A stretch of DNA of 64,000 nt, taken from Treponema sp. Its GTDB lineage: Bacteria > Spirochaetota > Spirochaetia > Treponematales > Treponemataceae. Location of the stretch: positions 1-64,000 of the forward strand of contig JAGAZB010000009.1 of the NCBI GenBank assembly GCA_017940255.1. Direction: 5' to 3'. Each line of letters begins with the position of its first letter. The first letter of the stretch is position 1. The position numbers and the translations under genes were made by a program. Below the pieces are notes generated by a model. It saw only the letters and a list, made by a program, of their open reading frames with translations, searched no databases and was not told the DNA's origin. Positions 8,792 to 17,282 of the stretch are shown here, one piece after another.

Positions 8792-9760
8792 ATGAAAATT
8801 TCTAAAAATACTATAAAAAGAATAGCTTTGGTTGCAGTAGTTTTACTTGCAATTGTGATTGTAGCCCTTTTGCCACAGGAAAAGTCTAACGGACAGGGTG
8901 GAATGGCTGGCGGTCCGGGCGCTGGAAGGGGGGCTGGCCTTCCGGGAGCTTCCGCTTTATCAGAAGCTGTGCACAGTGTAAAAACTCAGATTCTGGAGCC
9001 TTCTGTTTTGCAGGAATATCTTACAATGAACGGTAACATTCAGGCCAACAATACCATTTCAGTTTACCCTGAAATTGGCGGAAAAATTACTAAGGTCTAT
9101 GTAACACTCGGTTCTAATGTAAAACGCGGAGATCTGATTGCAGAAATTGACCCTTCTACTCCGGGAACTTATTATGAAGTAAGCCCGGTTTATGCTCCTA
9201 TTTCCGGAACTATCACAGCCCTTCCTCTAACAGTAGGAACTTCTGTAAATACAAGCACTTCTATCGCCCAGATTGGAAACATTACTCAGCTGCAGATTAA
9301 GGCAAATGTTCCTGAGCGGGATATTGCTGTGCTTAAGACCGATTTGAAGGCAGATGTAAGCCTGGTAGCTTACAAAAATGAAACTTTTTCGGCTCATGTT
9401 ATCAGAGTTTCACCAATTGTAGATGAAGTTTCCCGCACAAAAGAAATCTATCTTGCCTTTGAACAGGACGATTCCAGAATAAATGCCGGAATGTATTCAA
9501 AAATCAAACTTTATACAACTACTCACGAAAATGCAATTGTTATTCCTTATGATGCAGTGCTTACACAGAGTAACCAGTCTTATGTTTATGTAGTTGCTGA
9601 TGATTCAACAGTAAGCGTAAGAAATGTTGAACTTGGAGTAAATGTGGATGGAAAGGTTGAAGTTTTAAGTGGCCTTACTTTTGGAGAAAAAGTGGTTGTA
9701 AGCGGAACTCAGAGCCTTTCTAATGGAGCCAAAATTAAAGATGTAAGTCAGGAGAATTAG
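8792..9760 (+). CDS. RND membrane fusion protein (HlyD/AcrA family)
   Basis: Periplasmic adaptor of about 322 residues linking the RND pump to TolC. It has an N-terminal membrane anchor (IALVAVVLLAIVIVALL), a Gly/Ala-rich linker, then lipoyl/barrel-sandwich halves (VYPEIGGKITKVYVTLGSNVKRGDLIAEID and VYAPISGTITALPL) with almost no hairpin between them, and beta-barrel and membrane-proximal domains. The ATG at 8792, with AGGAG 8 bases upstream, is preferred to the GTG at 8789. It starts 3 bases after the tolC-like stop. Confidence 0.9.
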   Translation: MKISKNTIKRIALVAVVLLAIVIVALLPQEKSNGQGGMAGGPGAGRGAGLPGASALSEAVHSVKTQILEPSVLQEYLTMNGNIQANNTISVYPEIGGKITKVYVTLGSNVKRGDLIAEIDPSTPGTYYEVSPVYAPISGTITALPLTVGTSVNTSTSIAQIGNITQLQIKANVPERDIAVLKTDLKADVSLVAYKNETFSAHVIRVSPIVDEVSRTKEIYLAFEQDDSRINAGMYSKIKLYTTTHENAIVIPYDAVLTQSNQSYVYVVADDSTVSVRNVELGVNVDGKVEVLSGLTFGEKVVVSGTQSLSNGAKIKDVSQEN

Positions 9761-9761
9761 T

Positions 9762-12700
9762 ATGAGTCTATCAAAAAAAATACTTGAACACCCGGTTTTA
9801 ACTCTTTGTACTTTTGTTTTAATCGCAATTGTTGCGGCTTTTTCACTGGGAAATATTAATGTTGCAATGATGCCGGATATGGATAATCCGGTTGCTATGG
9901 TTATGACTACTTACACAAATGCAGGTCCGGAAACTGTAGAAAAATCTGTTACTCAGGTTTTGGAAAGTGGACTTGTGAGTGTAAATAATCTTAAATCTAT
10001 GACTTCCACATCTTCGGAAGGTTCTTCAACAATTGAGCTTGAATTTAATTACGGAACAGATATGGATGTGGCCGTCAATGATATTCGAGACAAACTTGAT
10101 ATGGTAAAAGGGCAGCTGCCTGATGCGGCTTCCACACCTTCAATCTTCCAGTTTTCTTCATCTTCTATGCCTGTTATGACTATTGCCATTAACGGAAACC
10201 GCACAGAAGAAGAACTTAAGAAAATTGCAGATGAACAGATTGCAGACCGTCTGGAACAGGCCGATGGTGTTGCTCAGGCAAATGTTCGTGGTGGCCGTGA
10301 TGGAATTGTCCGTGTTGAATTGGACTTAAACCGTCTTGATGCTTATGGCCTTACACTTTCTTCCGTTGCTTCCACTCTGGCTGCAAATAATATAGAAGTT
10401 GGCGGTGGAAATGTAAGTGAGGGAACAAAAAAGTACATGGTTCGCACTACCGGTGAGTTTAATTCTATAGAAGAAATAAACGAAACTGTAGTTGGCACCT
10501 ATAATGATTATGACGTAAAACTGGAAGATATTGGTCAGGCTTACATGGGCTATTCAGATGTTTCCAGTATGATTTACATTAACGGAAAACCCGGAGTTTA
10601 TGTTTCAATTCAAAAATCTTCCGGGGCAAATACTGTAAATGTTGCCAAGGCAGTAAAAGCTAAAATTGAAGATATTAAAAAGACACTTCCAGAAGATGTT
10701 ACCATCGAAATTCTTAGTGATGATTCAACATCTGTAAGTGATACAATACATGAACTCATAAAGTCAATTATTGAAGGATTTATACTTGCTGTTGCAATCC
10801 TCTTTCTCTTCCTGCGCAGTGGTAAATCAACCTTTATTATGGCCATTTCTATACCATTCTGTGTTTTAATCACCCTTACTGTTATGGTTTTTGCCGGCAT
10901 CACCCTGAATATGATTACCATGACCGGTTTAATTCTGGGACTCGGTATGGTTGTAGATGCTTCGGTTGTTGTGATTGAAAACATCTATGTTTACAGGAAC
11001 CGAGGAACAAAGGCCCTTACAGCCGCTGTGATTGGTACTCAGGAGGTTATTACTTCTGTAATTTCCGGAAACCTTACTACAGTTTGTGTATTCATTCCTT
11101 TCTTTATTTTTAAGGATAAGCTTGGAATGATGGGGCAAATGTTTACATCACTTATGCTTGTAATTTTGATTGCACTTCTTTCTTCGCTTTTTGTTGCTAT
11201 GTTCCTGGTGCCTGTTTTGGCCGGAAAATTTCTCCCGGTAGATAACCGCATGGAAAAACCAATTACCCTGCCTTGGCTTGCAAAAGCAGACCGTGCTCTG
11301 GCAAAGGCGCTTGACTGGCTTACAGGAAAATATAAAAAGGCTCTGGGCTTTGTGCTTAGTCATCGTTTTGCAACTGTAGTTATTGCCTTTGGAATTCTTG
11401 CAATGTCTTTGGTTCTGGCTGGTCGCCTTAAGATTTCTTTTATGTCTCATTATAACGATACTTCTGTTGGCTTGAATGTAGAAATGCCTTTGGGAACAAA
11501 ACTTGAAGAAACTCAGACTGTTCTGCAGGATTTCTTTGAACTTGCTCAGGAAGAAATTAAAGGCTACGAAAATATCGTTGTAAGTGTTGGAACCGGGCAG
11601 AGGGGCGGAAGTACAGATTCATCTTATAAGGGAAGTATTTCTATTTACCTGCCGGATGCTTCTGAGCAGATTGATAGTGCAGAAAGCGTAAAGGCAAAAC
11701 TTCGCGCTCATTTTAATGATTATCCAAATGCCAGCTTTACCTTTGATGAAGGTATGATGCAGCAGATGGGTGGAAGTGATATTGATATTGTTTTCCGTTC
11801 AAATGACCTTGATGCCGCAAATAGTCTTGCAAAAGAAATTAAATCTTTAATACAGGCTAATATTTCTTCGGTTTCTGAACCTCAGATTGATATGGAAGAC
11901 GGTCTTCCTCAGGTTGAAATTAAGGTTGATCGCGCCAGAGCCGCACGTTTTGGCATTTCTGTAATGTCTATTGCAAATGAAATTAACTACTGTATCAACG
12001 GATATACAGCAACAAGCTATAACTTAAACGGAGATTCTTATGATGTTGTTGTTTACCTGAATGATGAAGACCGCTCTGATATTCCAGACTTGGAAAAAAT
12101 CTTTGTGGAAGGAAAAAATGGACTTGTGTCTGTTGCAAACTTTGCAGAAGTAATCAGGGGTACGGGACCTGTTTCTATCAGCCGTGAAGATCAAACTCGT
12201 ATTATTCATCTTACTGCAAATATTAGTGATGGAAGTAATGCCGGAGCTGTGGAAGATCAGATTAAAGAGCTGATTAGCGATAATCTTGTAATTCCAGAAA
12301 GTGTAACTGTTACTTATGAAGGTTCATGGCAGAATACAACCAGCACTGCAAAAATCTTTGCTATTATTATTGGCCTTGCAATTGTGCTGGTATTTGGTGT
12401 TATGGCGGGAACTTACGAAAGCTTTAAGGATCCTTTTATAAACCTCTTTACCATGCCATTTTTGATTGTAGGAGTTGTATTAATTCACCTTATAACTGGC
12501 CAGTCTTTTAGTATGGTTTCTTTGATTGGTGTTGTAATGCTGATTGGAATTGTAGTAAATAATGGTATTCTTCTGGTAGATCAGACAAATCTGCTGGTGC
12601 GCCGTGGAGTACCTGTTTTGCAGGCCTGTGAAAATGCGGCTGCAAGTCGTCTTCGTCCTGTTTTAATGACAACTCTTACAACAATCCTTGCTATGATTCC

Positions 12701-12914
12701 TATGGCCTTCTTTGGAAGTGCAAGTTCATCTATGACTCAGCCAATTGGACTTTGTGTTGTGGGCGGGCTTCTTTCCAGTACCCTGGTAACTATGTTTATT
12801 ATTCCTGTTATTTATTCGCTTTTGAACAAAAATGGAAATAAAAAAGATATAAAATTGCCATCTGAATTACAGAAGTTAAGAGATAATTCTGATTGTGATG
12901 AGGGGGATAGATAA
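9762..12914 (+). CDS. RND efflux transporter, AcrB/HAE family
   Basis: Inner-membrane proton-driven pump, 1050 residues, with the usual duplicated layout of 12 transmembrane helices and two large periplasmic loops. The first half opens with LEHPVLTLCTFVLIAIVAAFSL. TM4 has GLGMVVDASVVVIEN with one Asp where AcrB has two, and TM10 has IGIVVNNGILLVDQ, without the AcrB Lys. This is common in non-proteobacterial members but implies a different proton relay. The SD GGAG is in the end of the adaptor gene. The operon is tolC-like, adaptor, pump, PII-like gene. Confidence 0.95.
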   Translation: MSLSKKILEHPVLTLCTFVLIAIVAAFSLGNINVAMMPDMDNPVAMVMTTYTNAGPETVEKSVTQVLESGLVSVNNLKSMTSTSSEGSSTIELEFNYGTDMDVAVNDIRDKLDMVKGQLPDAASTPSIFQFSSSSMPVMTIAINGNRTEEELKKIADEQIADRLEQADGVAQANVRGGRDGIVRVELDLNRLDAYGLTLSSVASTLAANNIEVGGGNVSEGTKKYMVRTTGEFNSIEEINETVVGTYNDYDVKLEDIGQAYMGYSDVSSMIYINGKPGVYVSIQKSSGANTVNVAKAVKAKIEDIKKTLPEDVTIEILSDDSTSVSDTIHELIKSIIEGFILAVAILFLFLRSGKSTFIMAISIPFCVLITLTVMVFAGITLNMITMTGLILGLGMVVDASVVVIENIYVYRNRGTKALTAAVIGTQEVITSVISGNLTTVCVFIPFFIFKDKLGMMGQMFTSLMLVILIALLSSLFVAMFLVPVLAGKFLPVDNRMEKPITLPWLAKADRALAKALDWLTGKYKKALGFVLSHRFATVVIAFGILAMSLVLAGRLKISFMSHYNDTSVGLNVEMPLGTKLEETQTVLQDFFELAQEEIKGYENIVVSVGTGQRGGSTDSSYKGSISIYLPDASEQIDSAESVKAKLRAHFNDYPNASFTFDEGMMQQMGGSDIDIVFRSNDLDAANSLAKEIKSLIQANISSVSEPQIDMEDGLPQVEIKVDRARAARFGISVMSIANEINYCINGYTATSYNLNGDSYDVVVYLNDEDRSDIPDLEKIFVEGKNGLVSVANFAEVIRGTGPVSISREDQTRIIHLTANISDGSNAGAVEDQIKELISDNLVIPESVTVTYEGSWQNTTSTAKIFAIIIGLAIVLVFGVMAGTYESFKDPFINLFTMPFLIVGVVLIHLITGQSFSMVSLIGVVMLIGIVVNNGILLVDQTNLLVRRGVPVLQACENAAASRLRPVLMTTLTTILAMIPMAFFGSASSSMTQPIGLCVVGGLLSSTLVTMFIIPVIYSLLNKNGNKKDIKLPSELQKLRDNSDCDEGDR

Positions 12915-12915
12915 T

Positions 12916-13206
12916 ATGATTAGAATTGAAATTATAACAAATCAGTCTGTTTATTCAGAGCTGAAAGATAATCTTGAGGCCTGTATTCCGAATTTTCTTT
13001 ATACGGTTATTCCTCTGGTCTATGGGCGCGGTGGAGATTCTTATAAACTGGGGGATTCCACCTGGCCGGAAACAAACGTTATGCTTATTGCCTATGCCGA
13101 AGACAATGCTGAACAGAAGGTTTCCCAGGTGGTGCGCTATATTAAAGCAAAATTCCCTACAGAGGGAATAAAAATGTTTGTTTTACATGATTCTGCTTCT
13201 AATTAA
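12916..13206 (+). CDS. PII-like small protein linked to RND pump
   Basis: A 96-residue protein with a ferredoxin-like alpha/beta pattern (MIRIEIITNQSVYSELKDNL start, a flexible GRGGDSYKLGDSTWPE loop in the T-loop position, then NVMLIAYAEDNAEQKVSQVVRYIKAKF). The fold resembles GlnB/PII-like proteins such as DUF3240. The ATG at 12916 follows the pump stop by 1 base and has SD GAGGGGG, so it is better than the in-frame ATG at 12895. By analogy with small PII-like proteins next to metal RND pumps, it may regulate the pump; this is inference. Confidence 0.65.
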   Translation: MIRIEIITNQSVYSELKDNLEACIPNFLYTVIPLVYGRGGDSYKLGDSTWPETNVMLIAYAEDNAEQKVSQVVRYIKAKFPTEGIKMFVLHDSASN

Positions 13207-13246
13207 CTTGAAAATATGGTCTTTTAGAGGTTAATATGAATTAGAT

Positions 13247-13945
13247 ATGCTAGGTACTATAAGTTTTGAAATTGTAAAATTTCTTCTCACGGCTTTTATT
13301 ATCACAAATATTGTTGATATTTTTTTAATGGGACTTATAGTGCCTCGTTTTGGCCGTCATGCAAAGGGTGGAAAGTTTTTTGTTAAGCCTGATGATAAAA
13401 CTGTAAGAACTCCAGCTGGCTCTTATTTTGAGTTCCAGCAGGGCGGCGGTTGTGCAGGCTTTTCTTCGGCCTTTGTCCTGCGTCATAGTGGAGTGCAGAT
13501 TGGCGGAGAAGAGGCCTTTAAGGAGGTTCCTTTTCAGATGAAGGGAGGACTTGCTTTTCCAAAGGGAATTACAGGCTTTTTCAAAAAGCGTGGAATCAAA
13601 ATGACAGCCTGCACAGGAAACTTTGCGGCTTTGCAAAATGAGCTTGAAAAAGGACGGCCGGTGATTGTTGTAATCCGTTCTTTTGTAGGAAAAAGTTATC
13701 TGCATTTTGCAACTGTTACAGGCTATGATGAAGAAAAGGTTTACCTTGCAGATTCAATTCAGAGCTGGGTAAATGTCGATAAAGATGGAAATGCTATTGA
13801 GCCAGCTCTAGATACAGCGCCGACCAGCGGAGAATCAGTTTATTATAATAGAACAATTCCTGTAGAAGAGTTCAAAAAACTCTGGAATACATCAATGCTG
13901 AAAATGCCATTGTACCGGAATATGTTTTATGTTTGTAAAGACTAA
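13247..13945 (+). CDS. C39-like papain-fold cysteine peptidase
   Basis: A 232-residue protein with an N-terminal hydrophobic segment (residues 7-33) and a papain-like domain. The candidate triad is Gln64/65 and Cys69 in QQGGGCAGFSSAF, His153 in YLHFATVTGYD, and Asp169 in VYLADS, the pattern of C39-type peptidases and double-glycine leader peptidases. No ABC transporter or bacteriocin gene is adjacent, so it is not an obvious maturation protease. Its 3' end overlaps the convergent aldo/keto reductase gene by 4 bases. No good SD was found for this start. Confidence 0.7.
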   Translation: MLGTISFEIVKFLLTAFIITNIVDIFLMGLIVPRFGRHAKGGKFFVKPDDKTVRTPAGSYFEFQQGGGCAGFSSAFVLRHSGVQIGGEEAFKEVPFQMKGGLAFPKGITGFFKKRGIKMTACTGNFAALQNELEKGRPVIVVIRSFVGKSYLHFATVTGYDEEKVYLADSIQSWVNVDKDGNAIEPALDTAPTSGESVYYNRTIPVEEFKKLWNTSMLKMPLYRNMFYVCKD

Positions 13946-15084
13946 CATCCAAAAAGCTCTGCGGCCTTTTTCATGCGGTCTGCAATCTTTACTTCAAAAG
14001 GACAGCGGCTTTCGCAGGCACGGCAGTCTATGCACTCGGCGGCCTTGTGGGGAATAAGCTCGTAGTGAGACTGAATGCTTTGCGGAACTGACGGCTGCTG
14101 CTTTGCTAGGTCATAGAATTTATTTACCATGGCAATATCAATATTTGACGGGCATGGCTTACAGTGACCGCAGTAAGTGCACTGGCCCTTGTAGGAATGA
14201 TAAGGGGCATTTGCAATTACAGAGGCATAGTCCTTTTCATCTGCGCTGGCGGTTTCGTAAGCAACTGCCTGATCAATCTGCCTTGTTGTGTCGTAGCCAC
14301 ACATAATTGAACTTACCGCAGGCCGGGTCAAAGCATAATGAATGCACTGGGCCGGAGTAAATGCAACTCCAAAAGGAGAATTTTCTGCATCAAAAAGCTT
14401 GCCACCCAAAAATCCCTTCATGACGGTTATACCAACATCATTTTCTTCTGCAAGGCGGTAGAGCTCAGCGCGCTCGGGGTCAATGCCTTTCATGTTGTCC
14501 TCGTACCGGCTGAACATCTGCATAAGGTCTTCGCTCGGTGGCTGCATGTCAAAGGCCGGATTTATACTGAACAAAATCATCTCTACAAAGCCGGAAAGAA
14601 CTGCGCGTTTTGCCATAACAGGATTATGAGTGCTGAGCCCTATGTGGCGGATTACTCCGCGCTCATGAAGGTCTTTTACATAATCAATAAAAGGGCCGTT
14701 CATGCTCTTGTTCCAGTCTTCTTCCGAATCAATATAGTGAATCATTCCAAGGTCAATGTAGTCGCTCTTAAGGCGGGCAAGCAAATCTTCAAAAGCAGGC
14801 TTTACAAACTTCATGTCTCGGGTGCGCACATACTGACCGTTCTGCCAGGTGGAGCCGATGTGTCCCTGAACATACCATTTGTCGCGGCAGTCTTTTATAG
14901 CTGCTCCAATTATGTCGCGGGATTTTGGGTCTGGCATCCAGCAGTCGATTATGTTTATTCCCTGTTCCTGTGCATATTTTATGAGGCCAACAGATTCGTC
15001 AAATTCGTGCCGCTCCAGCCATTCACCGCCAAAACCAATTTCGCTTACCATGAGGTTAGTTTTTCCAAGTCGTCGTTTGTTCAT
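13942..15084 (-). CDS. Aldo/keto reductase with C-terminal 4Fe-4S domain
   Basis: A 380-residue predicted oxidoreductase of the ferredoxin-containing aldo/keto reductase group. An AKR TIM barrel starts MNKRRLGKTNLMVSEIGFGG with DCWMPDP and IHYIDSEEDW blocks. The C-terminal region has Cys motifs CTYCGHCKPCP near 300 and CIDCRACESRCPF near 350, which together can hold iron-sulfur clusters. GGAG lies about 10 bases before the ATG. It is divergent from the NUDIX gene at 15163. The substrate is unknown. Confidence 0.9.
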   Translation of the reverse strand: MNKRRLGKTNLMVSEIGFGGEWLERHEFDESVGLIKYAQEQGINIIDCWMPDPKSRDIIGAAIKDCRDKWYVQGHIGSTWQNGQYVRTRDMKFVKPAFEDLLARLKSDYIDLGMIHYIDSEEDWNKSMNGPFIDYVKDLHERGVIRHIGLSTHNPVMAKRAVLSGFVEMILFSINPAFDMQPPSEDLMQMFSRYEDNMKGIDPERAELYRLAEENDVGITVMKGFLGGKLFDAENSPFGVAFTPAQCIHYALTRPAVSSIMCGYDTTRQIDQAVAYETASADEKDYASVIANAPYHSYKGQCTYCGHCKPCPSNIDIAMVNKFYDLAKQQPSVPQSIQSHYELIPHKAAECIDCRACESRCPFEVKIADRMKKAAELFGC

Positions 15085-15162
15085 AAGAGGGTCTCCAAAG
15101 TCTGTGATTTTAGTATATATCTCACCTGCTTTTTATGCTAGAATCAAAAAAAGGATTTTTAT

Positions 15163-15690
15163 ATGGAAAATAAAAAAGAAATCAAAGACATCCGCATAGG
15201 TTACCCGGACTGCTGTTTTTCTGCGGACGATAACTGGTTCCGTTATAGAACCGGAGCTATCATAATTGAGGATGGCTGCTTTCTTGTCGTGAAAAGTGAG
15301 ACTTCATCATATTTTTACACGGTTGGCGGTGGCGTTCACATGAATGAAAAATCGGAGGAGTGCATTGTCCGCGAGGTTCGTGAAGAAACTGGCGTTGATT
15401 ACGAGGTTGAGCGTCTTGCCGTAATCTGCGAAAACTTTTTTAAGGAAAATTCTTTGGGCTATGAGCCGCTCCACTGCCATGTAATTGAATTTTATTACCT
15501 TATGAAAAGCCGTGGCAAAAAGGATGCAAAGTGCAGCAGCATCGGCTGGGATAATGCCAAAGAGTCCATTCACTGGATTCCCCTGGACAAGCTGCCAGAG
15601 TCAGACATCCGCCCGGAATTTTTACGCACCCGTATGCATGAGATTTTAGAAAACAAGGACGTGCTTCACATTGTAAATGATGAAAGATAA
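15163..15690 (+). CDS. NUDIX hydrolase
   Basis: A 175-residue NUDIX-fold pyrophosphohydrolase. The NUDIX box reads GGVHMNEKSEEC followed by IVREVREETGV, matching Gx5Ex7REUxEExGU. SD AAAGGA lies 7 bases before the ATG. Its 3' end overlaps the convergent HAD gene by 25 bases. The substrate cannot be assigned. Confidence 0.88.
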   Translation: MENKKEIKDIRIGYPDCCFSADDNWFRYRTGAIIIEDGCFLVVKSETSSYFYTVGGGVHMNEKSEECIVREVREETGVDYEVERLAVICENFFKENSLGYEPLHCHVIEFYYLMKSRGKKDAKCSSIGWDNAKESIHWIPLDKLPESDIRPEFLRTRMHEILENKDVLHIVNDER

Positions 15691-16355
15691 TTAATCACAT
15701 CTTCCTGATGTTCTGCATGCGGGAACTCATCAAGCAGAGGACATGGTATGTGAGGCTCAAAAGCAAGCTCATGAAACCAGGTGCATTGGAGGGCATACAT
15801 GCCTATGTCTCGGGCGGCATAAAGCTCACGGGAGCCGCCGTCGCCAACATAAAGGCATTCTTCTGGACTAAGCTTTAGAGCGTCCAGCATTTTCTGGTAA
15901 ATTGTAGCGTCGGGTTTACAAAGGCCCTGCTCATAAGAAATCATCGTTACATCAAAAAGCGGATAGAGGGGGCTGGAACGGATAAGGTCGCGTTCGTCTG
16001 AAAAAGTATTTGTAATAAGTCCTGTTTTGATTCCCCTCTGGTGCAGGTCTTTCAAGAGTTTGATTGATTCGTTTGGAATTGCAGAAAAAGTGTCTCCAAG
16101 AGCCTCAAGCCGCCTGCTGCAGACAAGATTTACATTTTCTTCTGAATAAATGCCAAGTTTTTTTAACGCAATCGAAACACCATCTGCCATAGTAAGCCTT
16201 CCAATCGTGCGGTCTTTTTCGGTTGCGTGCCATTCCCTTCTAAAATCCTGCAGCGGTACTCCAAGGTCTTTTGCAATGTCTTCGCTAAAATAAGTCTTTC
16301 CAGCAAAAAGTGTGACCAGGGTTTCAAACATGTCAAAAATTACGGCTTTTATCAT
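15666..16355 (-). CDS. HAD-family hydrolase
   Basis: A 229-residue haloacid-dehalogenase-superfamily phosphatase or dehalogenase. Motif I is FDMFETLV with the nucleophilic Asp, and Phe in place of the second Asp as in dehalogenase-type members. Motif II is LITNTFSD, the motif III Lys is in GLCKPDATIY, and motif IV is YVGDGGSREL. No SD is seen at a suitable distance (AAGGAG lies about 15 bases from the ATG). It is probably cytoplasmic. Confidence 0.88.
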   Translation of the reverse strand: MIKAVIFDMFETLVTLFAGKTYFSEDIAKDLGVPLQDFRREWHATEKDRTIGRLTMADGVSIALKKLGIYSEENVNLVCSRRLEALGDTFSAIPNESIKLLKDLHQRGIKTGLITNTFSDERDLIRSSPLYPLFDVTMISYEQGLCKPDATIYQKMLDALKLSPEECLYVGDGGSRELYAARDIGMYALQCTWFHELAFEPHIPCPLLDEFPHAEHQEDVINYLSSFTM

Positions 16356-16378
16356 GGGTCGGGTGAATACTCCTTATA

Positions 16379-16801
16379 CTACTGTCGTTCCTTAAGTTTT
16401 TTGTTCATCTCTTTTGCAGAATTATAATCAATTTTATAAAAAACAATCATAACCGTGATGTAAACAAAAATGATTATAAGTTCAAAGCTCAACACAGCAA
16501 GCGGATTTTTGAAGTTGAACCAGTGAAGCAGAAAGCCTGTTGCAAGAGTTGTTGCATTTATAACTACAAAATAGCCAGCCTGAAGAATTATCATCGCGGC
16601 TTTTGAATAATTTTTTTCACTGAGCAGGGGAAGATAACAGATTGCACAGAGCAAGCCTATAAGCATGATGCCCCAGATATCCATAATCTTAAAAGTAACG
16701 CCCATGCCGATAAAAAGCGCTTCGTATATTGTGACTATCAGGAAAATAGTTGTAACGACGCGTGTAAAAATATTTATCAAGATATTTATTTTTTCTTTCA
16801 T
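16379..16801 (-). CDS. DUF3021-like four-helix membrane protein
   Basis: A 140-residue protein with four predicted membrane helices and the charged tail KEMNKKLKERQ typical of DUF3021 proteins, which are usually encoded next to LytTR regulators. SD AGGAG lies 6 bases before the ATG. It is the last gene of a hydrolase-LytTR-DUF3021 operon. By family context it is probably a membrane partner or anti-activator of the LytTR protein. A second pair of this kind is at 43271-44196. Confidence 0.7.
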   Translation of the reverse strand: MKEKINILINIFTRVVTTIFLIVTIYEALFIGMGVTFKIMDIWGIMLIGLLCAICYLPLLSEKNYSKAAMIILQAGYFVVINATTLATGFLLHWFNFKNPLAVLSFELIIIFVYITVMIVFYKIDYNSAKEMNKKLKERQ

Positions 16802-16841
16802 ATTAATCTCCTGTGTATGTGTAAGGCCGCCCGGTAGGCTC

Positions 16842-17279
16842 CTAAAGTCCTAGCTTCTTTTTGAGGTCCGGGACATAATTGCGTGAAATAATTACCTTGT
16901 AGCCGTTTTTCAAAGTAGCTTCAAAGCGGCCGCCAAAAGCAGGCGACAGGCTTTCAACTTTATTAAGGTTCATAATTACAGCTTTATTAACCCGCAGAAA
17001 ATTCTGGGGTAGGTAGTCTTCTTCCAGCTGATATAGTTTGAGCTTTGTTTCCAGAGCCTGGTCCAGCGTGTAGGCAAAAACCTTGTCATCTACAGATTCA
17101 AAATAAAGTATGTCTGAAAGTTCAGCAAAGATGATTTTTGAATCCTTCAGGAAATTTATTTTCTGACTGCGGTTTTTTATTCTTTCAATAAGAAGACGTA
17201 AATCATCATCAAGCCTATCACACTTAATAATAATCTCGTCTTCTTCATCTGGAAATTTATCTAAAATTGAAATCTTCAT
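16842..17279 (-). CDS. LytTR-domain DNA-binding regulator
   Basis: A 145-residue transcription regulator: a short N-terminal alpha/beta region then a LytTR domain from about residue 45 (FLKDSKIIFAELSDILYFES, LYQLEEDYLPQNFLRVNKAVIMNLNKVESL, VIISRNYVPDLKKKLGL). No receiver domain is present. It starts 3 bases after the stop of the upstream hydrolase gene and precedes a DUF3021-like gene. Its probable targets are the 10-bp direct repeats at 18438-18468 in front of this operon. Confidence 0.88.
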   Translation of the reverse strand: MKISILDKFPDEEDEIIIKCDRLDDDLRLLIERIKNRSQKINFLKDSKIIFAELSDILYFESVDDKVFAYTLDQALETKLKLYQLEEDYLPQNFLRVNKAVIMNLNKVESLSPAFGGRFEATLKNGYKVIISRNYVPDLKKKLGL

Positions 17280-17282
17280 ACT

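Noticed and set aside
13247..13945. Bacteriocin maturation protease
   Set aside because: Only the papain-like domain supports it; there is no ABC transporter or leader-peptide gene nearby.
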